Position numbers and translations under genes: made by a program | Source: Heterodera schachtii | Taxonomy: Eukaryota > Nematoda > Chromadorea > Rhabditida > Heteroderidae | Direction of reading: 5' to 3' | Assembly: GCA_023374025.1 (NCBI GenBank) | Contig: SIJG01000186.1 | Coordinates: forward strand, 69,924 to 133,923 | DNA: 64,000 nucleotides | Notes under the pieces: model-generated | Seen by the model: only the letters and a program-made list of their open reading frames with translations | The model's database searches: none | Told to the model about the DNA's origin: nothing | Part shown: in pieces, positions 57,834 through 64,000 of the stretch | Layout: every line of letters starts with the position of its first letter | Numbering within the stretch: the stretch's first letter is position 1

Positions 57834-58686
57834 TTAATCAGAACCCACCCATTTGCATGAATCATCGAATTTTGAATCCTTAATTATGCAATGCTTGTCA
57901 TTATTTATTTTATATGTTCTCCGACCACCGTCTTTTCTTGCAATTTCTTCCGCCCTTTTAAACATTTCTCCTAATTTTTTTTCAAAAATTTTGTAACATT
58001 TTTGTCGAATTATTCCATCTAAACTTTCATTTTTCGGATATTCATTTGCTGTGTCAATTGCCAATTGCAAAATCATTTCATTAATTGGCATTTTTGGTAA
58101 TTCATTTACCAATTTTAATTCATAATTTAATCTCTTCTCATTCAACAATTTTGGTTTAAAAATGTTATGCCATTTGAATAGATCTTTTAATTTATTTTCA
58201 TATCTTGGTCCTCTGCAAAAATAAAATTGCGAAATTCTGACCAAACAATTCACCGCATAAATTATTGGTCCTTCAATTTCAAATTGGCTTCTTTTAAACA
58301 CAAATTTTGGCTTCACATTGTGAATTCCGAGATATTCTCTGTACAAATATTCGTACAAAATGTCCAAATATTTGCGATATTTTTGGCATTTTGTTCGTTC
58401 ATGTTCATCAAATTTTTCATGAATTTTGTCACATTGCCAATTTTGTCTCATAAAAAACAAAATTCCAAGGTGTGCCTCGTATTTTTGCACAGAAAAATCA
58501 CTGATTTGAATTTCGTTATGTCCTTTGATAAATGCAATTAGCCTATTATCGTCGACCTAATTTAAGATGAATAAAATAAATAATTATTTCGAAATTTAAA
58601 CTCACCGATGGATTTGCATTTGAGATTCGAAAGAAGAAATTAAGGCAAATAATTATAAAAGTAAATAAATTTGCAGAATTAAACAT
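57834..58686 (-). CDS. Secreted family with NWxCDK...QKYRKYLDILYEYL module
   Basis: Exon 1 (58686-58606) encodes MFNSANLFTFIIICLNFFFR, a signal peptide, ending NANPS; exon 2 (58556 downward) continues in phase 0 with VDDNRLIAFIKGHN. The module reads HLGILFFMRQNWQCDKIHEK and QKYRKYLDILYEYLYREYLG, then GPIIYAVNCLVRISQFYF and a Lys/Glu-rich helical region (MPINEMILQLAIDTANEYPK). The frame stops at 57834; a GTGGGT donor after CKW could instead splice on to 57745. The plus-strand copy at 42577 is a pseudogene, so this is the best-preserved member here. No known family is recognised. Confidence 0.68.
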
Positions 58687-59499
58687 TATTATTTTTGATC
58701 TGACAAATTAAACTTATGCAAATTTATAATAAGGAATTTATTTACGAAGAAATAATAATTTATAACAAAAATTTATAAATTACTGCCTTTTATACTAAAC
58801 CAGGATTATTAAATGTCCGGATTTTTCCTGATTTGTCTTGATTGTGGAGATAGAAAATCAGAAAAAAACATTAAATGAAATTAATATTTAAGTTGAGGAA
58901 ATCCAAATAAACAGAAATGAAAGAAATATTTACTTAACGAAATATGAAAAACTGGAAATATATAAATTTATATAATGTCCTTCATTATTAATCTGTACTG
59001 ACTGACTGTATAAAGGAATCTGAAAACAAGAAATTATAATTTTGAAACCTAAAAAAATGTAACTGCACATACTGTTAATAGTAAAAAAATTGGTGAAAAG
59101 CAGCCAATATAACCTAACATAAATATTTTTTAAATAAATAATAGTCAGACACCAAAAACCAAACAATTAAAATTAAATTACTAATATAACTGTTCCGAAC
59201 AATTTATCAGTTAAAATTTTGATTTCAAATACAAATTTGAAATTTTTAATTATTGGTTAAATTATAGAAATTAATTTAATTTTAATAAAATAAGTAATTA
59301 TAAAAATGAAAAAATGTGAAATCACATGTCTTAATAAAAATCGAAAAATATTAAAGGGCGAACCTAAAAAAGTATCAATGATAATAAATTTAATTATTTT
59401 AAGTAATAATTTTTTAAATTGAAAATATAAAAAAATTAGAATATGCATAAATAAATTGCTTCATATTATTGATTTTAAAATCAATATTATCCATTAATC
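58687..59499. other. Intergenic, no gene seen
   Basis: AT-rich. AATTACTGCCTTTTAT at 58791 also occurs at 42346 and, less exactly, at 61150; around 58800 and 61150 the similarity extends through GGATTTTTCCTGATTTGTC-like words, so these are dispersed repeat ends. Confidence 0.5.
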
Positions 59500-60220
59500 A
59501 TGAATTTACGTATTAATATACGAAATGCTGCTAGATTATGGGAAAATAAATTACATTTTATATTATCATCTATATTATTTTACGATTATTTTTTTAATAA
59601 AATGAATACCCCGTGTATTCTTCTATTTATCTTAATATGTTATTTAAAGAAATCTCGGAAAATCATAAATCTGAATTTGAATCTTTTATGAGAAACCCTG
59701 AAGCAATAACACTCGTCAAGAGTTATCAAAAAAAGGAGATTAAAACAATCGAAGATCTTCTCGAAAAACTTAAATCAAAAGGCATACAATTAAGTATATG
59801 CACTCTGAAACGTTATGTGAAAAAATTAAAATAGTTTTTGCACCTGTGAATTAAAATGATACATCGCCGGAAATAAAATTTGAAAAAATGTTTTCTCCCG
59901 AGATCTGACTTCAACAATTTTTTAAAATGGGAAAGGAGTCAAGTTGGCGAAAATATATTCAAACGAATGCCAAATTACAAGACATATCTGTTTCATGTGC
60001 CCGTTGTTTGTATTTTAAAGAAAAAGAGAAAAAGACTAATTTAATTGTTTCAACAGCAGTCCTTCTTCGAGAAGGTAAATGCCTAGTTATTTTGCGGTCA
60101 GAGCATAATGCTGATTGTAAGCCACAAAAAAGCCGGACAATATTGGTTATAAGAAATAATGGAAAATATCGGTCATATGGCCCGGAGCCCAAAGTGGCCA
60201 AAATATCTATCAATCGATAG
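59500..60220 (+). CDS. Open frames of unknown origin, possibly a transposon-derived DNA-binding protein
   Basis: Three short overlapping frames: 59500-59691, 59613-59834 (KTIEDLLEKLKSKGIQLSIC, ending RYVKKLK) and 59927-60220 (SSWRKYIQTNAKLQDISVSC, ARCLYFKEKEKK, LVILRSEHNADCKPQK). The last has a W, a Cys pair and a C-terminal His/Cys cluster reminiscent of a FLYWCH-type zinc finger, but the match is weak. It is cut at 60161 by the foldback element; without the insertion the frame would end a few codons later (RNN then FIIY). I cannot place it in a family. Confidence 0.35.
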
Positions 60221-61104
60221 CTCTCGGTCTGTAACGTAAGAAACCGAAAGAATTTTTTTGCGGAAACCAATCCCTGAAGAGTTACAGACCCGGGACTGAA
60301 ATGACCAAATGGCTTTGGGACTGAACCGTCCAAAGCCTTAAACGCATGGAATTGCGACAAAATATATACCAATCGATTCCTCTCGGCATGTAACCCACGA
60401 ATCCGAAAGAATTTTTGGATGAAAAATAAATTTACCAAAGTTATGGGTCCTCGAAACCGGTTCAGTCAAAAAATAACAAAAATTCGTCAAATTTGAAAAA
60501 TTGAGTTTTGTTATTGCGCTAAAAAACCGCCGCACACTCGACTACGGCGGCCAGTAGGTGGGGCGAGACTACGGGCTACGGAAGAAGTCCGCGCGTGATC
60601 CGCAGGCGGTTGACTGATTGGCGGGGGCCCTTCGGGCCCCCGCAGTCAACCGCCTGTGGCGCTCGTCAGACTTTTTCCTCCGCCCTCCGTCTCGCCCCAC
60701 TACTTGCTCCGTCTTCGCATGCTCCCTTTTGCGAAGTTCAATACCTGAAAGTTGTTTTTAAGTGTTTTTGGTTCATCTAAATTTTTTATCGTGTAATTTT
60801 TTGATGTTTTTGAGGACCTATAACTTTTTCAATTTCTTTTGTTGCTCAAAAATTCTTTCAGGTTCGTGGTTTGTATGCCGAGAGGAATCGATTGGTATAT
60901 ATTTTGTCGCAATTTCATGCGTTTTAAGTAATTGGACGGTTCAGTCCCAAAGGCATTTGGCCAATTCAGTCCCGGGTCTGTAACTCTTCAGGGATTGGTT
61001 GCCGCAAAAAAATTCTTTCGGATTCTTACATTACAGACCGATAGCTATCGATTGATATATATTTCGGCCATGTTGGGCTCCGGGCCATATGACCGATATT
61101 TACC
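60161..61104. mobile_element. Foldback hAT-like element with central GC-rich hairpin, 944 bp
   Basis: GGAAAATATCGGTCATATGG at 60161 is inverted at 61104, and the two arms stay complementary through about 300 bp with divergence. GAAATAAT flanks it (60153-60160 and 61105-61112). At the centre 60603-60656 forms a long hairpin: CAGGCGGTTGACTG pairs with its complement, closing on GGGGGCCC-TTCG-GGGCCCCC. Confidence 0.88.
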
Positions 61105-61112
61105 GAAATAAT

Positions 61113-62577
61113 AATTTTATTATTTATTAATGAATAATTTATTAGAGTCACACTGCCTTTTATGAAGAACAGGATCCAAAGTGTCCTGAATTTTTTTTAG
61201 ATTTGTCCTGAATTGGAGATGGGTAATATGGAAAATAGAAAATCGTAATAATCAATACATTTTTTATATTTTTAATGCCCATTTAAATCCAGTACAAATC
61301 GTAAAAATCAGTACATTTTTTATATTTCTAATGCACATTTAAAATTCAGTACAAATCGTAATAATCAGTACATTTTTTAAATTTCCCATTTTTAACGATT
61401 CATTAAATTACGCTTAATCGCGAAATATGGACATGTCCTAGAAACTTGTGTAAGTTTTGCTGAAATGGGTTCGAACAGGGCCAATTTTTTGGAGAGCATT
61501 GGCATCAAAAAGACCAACGGCACGCAACACCAACAACACACAAACGCAATTCCATTAAATGTTGTGATAAGATATAAAATTGGACTAACCATTAGAAAAA
61601 TATTTACAGTATATATTTGAGGATTTGTTTTATTTTCAAAAATTTGTTTAATTGTAATTTATTTTCTTCAAGACTATGGTTGTATATTTTGCAATATGCT
61701 ATAAAGAAAGGAGTTCAAAAATAGCATTGATGCGTTAATTTTTGATTTAGTGTATGTATTTAATCCATATCGATTCATATTTTGTGAGTTTTTATTCGGT
61801 ATGGATCTATTAATTATACTAAGAATATAAAATTAGGACGACTTGAACCAATTTATGAGTTTTTCATTTTATTGCCTCTTGGTAAAATTATAAATAGGGA
61901 TGTGATTTTTAGGTTTTAATTATTTTTTTCCCCCAAAAATATTCAGTCTCATTCCACACCACACTTTTGTGTTTATTTCATTTTTTTGTCAACAAAAGGA
62001 TATGGCATTTAAATTTAAAATTAAAACGAAAAAAGCATTAAAGAGACGAAGATGTCAAAAATATTGTTTGCTTTTTCGGACTGCGTCATTTCAGTGTGGC
62101 CATTTAGTAGAGTTATTATATAAATGGCCATTTAAATTCAATTCGTAAGTTTTTTCGACAAAAAAAAGGACCACATTTTTTTAATAAAATTGGCAAAATA
62201 TATGTATTACACCCAAATACATAACAAATTTTTAGTCAAAAAGTTTCGAAAGATGGCGCATTTTACGAAAATGTTCCTCCTTCCTCTTCTTTCCTTTGCT
62301 TCTTTTCTTTTGCGATTTATCACATGTAAACAAATGATGTTTTTTAGGAATTCAAAAATTGTTGTTGGGCCGTCACATTTGGGCGCCAAAAGAATGTTTT
62401 TGGACTAAACTTTTTTCTTTTTCATCCAAATCCAACATTTGTTGGTATCATTCGAAAGCTCTCTCTTCACATGCTCTATTAGCCTTACAAAAAGCAAAAA
62501 GATTGTTTGTCTTATGAAAAAGTTGTTAAGAAAAATTTTTCAAAATTTCGACTTTTTCGCAATTTTCATGTTAGAAC
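61113..62577. other. Intergenic, repeat remnants
   Basis: Tandem-like units containing CAGTACATTTTTTATATTT and TCGTAATAATCAGTAC at 61250-61380. A single tip TAGGGATGTGATTTTTAGG at 61897 matches the 37801 MITE family without a right end. The block 62360-62575 matches the interior of the array-ended elements at 38837 and 44178. No gene is supported. Confidence 0.5.
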
Positions 62578-62775
62578 TAGAGTTGAGCGGGACAGGAATT
62601 TTAACAAAAAACCGGGACCGGGAATTTTGGGGTTGAAAAACCGTGAATTTTTGGCTGGGAAAACCGGGAAAAACCCCGGGAATTTCCCGGTCCCGGTCAA
62701 AATTGGCCAAAACCGGGACTGGGTACTCAGTTGTACCCGTTTTTTCAGTACCAGTCCCGGTCCCGCTCAACTCTA
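62578..62775. mobile_element. Short GC-rich hAT-like MITE
   Basis: TAGAGTTGAGCGGGAC and GTCCCGCTCAACTCTA are the ends. Flanks GTTAGAAC and GTTTTCAC match at five of eight positions. The interior consists of AACCGGGACCGGGAATTT words, like 39414-39579. Confidence 0.85.
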
Positions 62776-62791
62776 GTTTTCACTCTAAGAA

Positions 62792-63575
62792 ATGAAAAAT
62801 TTTCTCAAAATTCATATGGAAAATGTATTTTTTTTTGTGAGAAGAATTTGTGATTTAAAAAAAAATATTTATCTCAATATTGGTTTAGCTTTAAATTCCA
62901 TTGCTATGGACACATTTGACGAATTTGTTGTCGTCAACGAAAAATCATTCACTGATCTTTTCATCACATTTGCTTGTAATCGAGACGAGAACGACATAAA
63001 ATTCAGTGATGTGTCTCAATTCGCTGCACTGTAAGCAATTTCCATAATTAATTTTATATTATTTAACAAATTTTTCATTTTTTTTAGCGAATTTCGATTT
63101 GACTACAACTACAAAACATTGGATATCACGGACATTGGCAAAGTTTCGGGACTGAATTTGATGTTGGCACAAATTATTCGCTGGGAATGGGCTGAGAAGG
63201 GAGTACAACAAATCAAAGAAGTGGATACTGTATAAAATATTTAAAAAATCAAGAGCAGGAATTTGTAGATTAAACTACTCAAATTTGGAGGAAGTGTACA
63301 ACTCATTGAGCTCTGCTATTTGTGTTCCATTGTTGTCAGAATTTTGAAAAAAAAAGGACGACTCACAATCAGCGGAATGGTAAAGTTACAAATGATTTAC
63401 TTAATTAATTAGTTAATTATATATAATATTTTTTGTTTCCTTTTTAAGTCCATTTCAATTTCTCATCTCTCCGGACGATGTTTTGACGGTGGAAATTGGT
63501 GACAAACAGGTGAAAAAATTGTTGGCAAAATCCAAGCTAAATAGGATCGCAGGATTTTCAACAAAAAAAATATAA
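62792..63575 (+). CDS. Unknown four-exon protein, 207 aa
   Basis: Exons 62792-63030, 63088-63229, 63269-63384 and 63449-63575 join in phase, 624 nt. The start at 62792 gives MKNFLKIHMENVFFFVRRIC; a later ATG (MDTFDEFVVVNEKSFTDLF) is an alternative. The body reads FRFDYNYKTLDITDIGKVSG, MLAQIIRWEWAEKGVQQIKE, GGSVQLIELCYLCSIVVRIL and, in the last exon, FQFLISPDDVLTVEIGDKQV. Composition and exon phases are convincing, and the style resembles the C-terminal part of nematode F-box-associated families, but no F-box is seen and I do not assign it. A MITE ends 16 bp upstream of the start, so the promoter may be within or beyond it. Confidence 0.65.
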
Positions 63576-64000
63576 ATAAAAATGGGTGATTTTATGCTTT
63601 TTTAGTAATAAAAAATCACTGCAAACCAATTTTATAAGATAATCGAGAAAAAATGTGACTTTCTAGCACATAAAGAAAGGAATGTAAAATGGATTATATA
63701 ATTTGTGGGCATAATTTAAGCATTATTGGTGAAAAATAGCCCAGTTTTGAACAACTTTTTGACTTTTTTCGTTCAGTTTTTAACACATATTTATGGGGGT
63801 TTTGAGCCGTAACTACCCAGACATTTGCGCATATGTCAAAATAGGGCTTCAAACTTAAGTTTTTCAATCCCTGATAGCCTAAATTGTATTAAAAATCAAG
63901 TTAGGGGCATTAATTCTGCTATTTGATTAATTGATGGGTTTTTCAAAAGTTTACTAACACTAAATTATCAGACACAATCACTTTCTTTCTATCAAAACTT
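63576..64000. other. Window end, no gene seen
   Basis: AT-rich 3' flank with AATAAA-like words near 63577 and a GAACAACTTTTTGACTTTTTTCG stretch resembling transposon interiors. No exon is supported. Confidence 0.5.

Noticed and set aside
58790..61230. LTR pair suggested by similar CTGCCTTTTAT blocks
   Set aside because: Similarity is patchy, lacks TG...CA ends and no retroelement proteins lie between; treated as dispersed repeat ends.

Overview
This window reads as nuclear DNA of a plant-parasitic nematode, most likely a cyst nematode (Heterodera/Globodera type). It is AT-rich and genes are cut into many short exons by short introns. The gene classes fit: nuclear receptor, chemoreceptor, F-box, GT11 fucosyltransferase, BTB-BACK-MATH, venom allergen-like protein and many small secreted proteins. 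Several introns begin with GC instead of GT, a trait known to be common in cyst nematodes. Most real genes appear only when exons are joined by phase-consistent splicing. I did this by hand; exon sums divisible by three and domain continuity are the main support.

Left third (1-20.4 kb): a lysine-rich gene on the minus strand (79-2173), a serpin relic (3175-3534), a nuclear hormone receptor (5068-8500, minus), an F-box gene (11617-12647, minus), an alpha-1,2-fucosyltransferase (13196-15010, minus) and a seven-transmembrane receptor (16570-19739, plus). Large inverted-repeat elements lie between or inside them, including an almost perfect palindrome in the receptor's first intron.

Middle (20-42.3 kb): a small secreted protein (22050-22301), a PH-domain protein with Pro/Gly-rich tail (24416-26135), a venom allergen-like protein with a repetitive Ser/Pro/Asp N-terminus (29101-30319), a secreted Ser/Gly-rich protein (31380-33065), and a decayed BTB-BACK-MATH gene (36660-40239). 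One exon of that gene is split by a 1.9-kb transposon that itself carries three further transposons. A Bel/Pao-type LTR and gag ORF follow (40601-42337) and end at an ambiguous base, N.

Right third (42.3-64 kb): remnants and copies of an unrecognised secreted family with an internally duplicated module (42577-44177, 45452-45590, 56677-58686), other secreted genes of unknown function (45899-47182, 47631-48460, 52318-53985), a BTB fragment, a 944-bp foldback element with a GC-rich hairpin at its centre, and an unknown four-exon gene (62792-63575).

The strongest overall signal is the non-autonomous DNA transposons. At least a dozen have recognisable terminal inverted repeats, and most of those show 7-10 bp target duplications. 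Two structural styles recur: hAT-like elements with interiors of degenerate short repeats, and elements whose inverted ends are themselves short tandem arrays.
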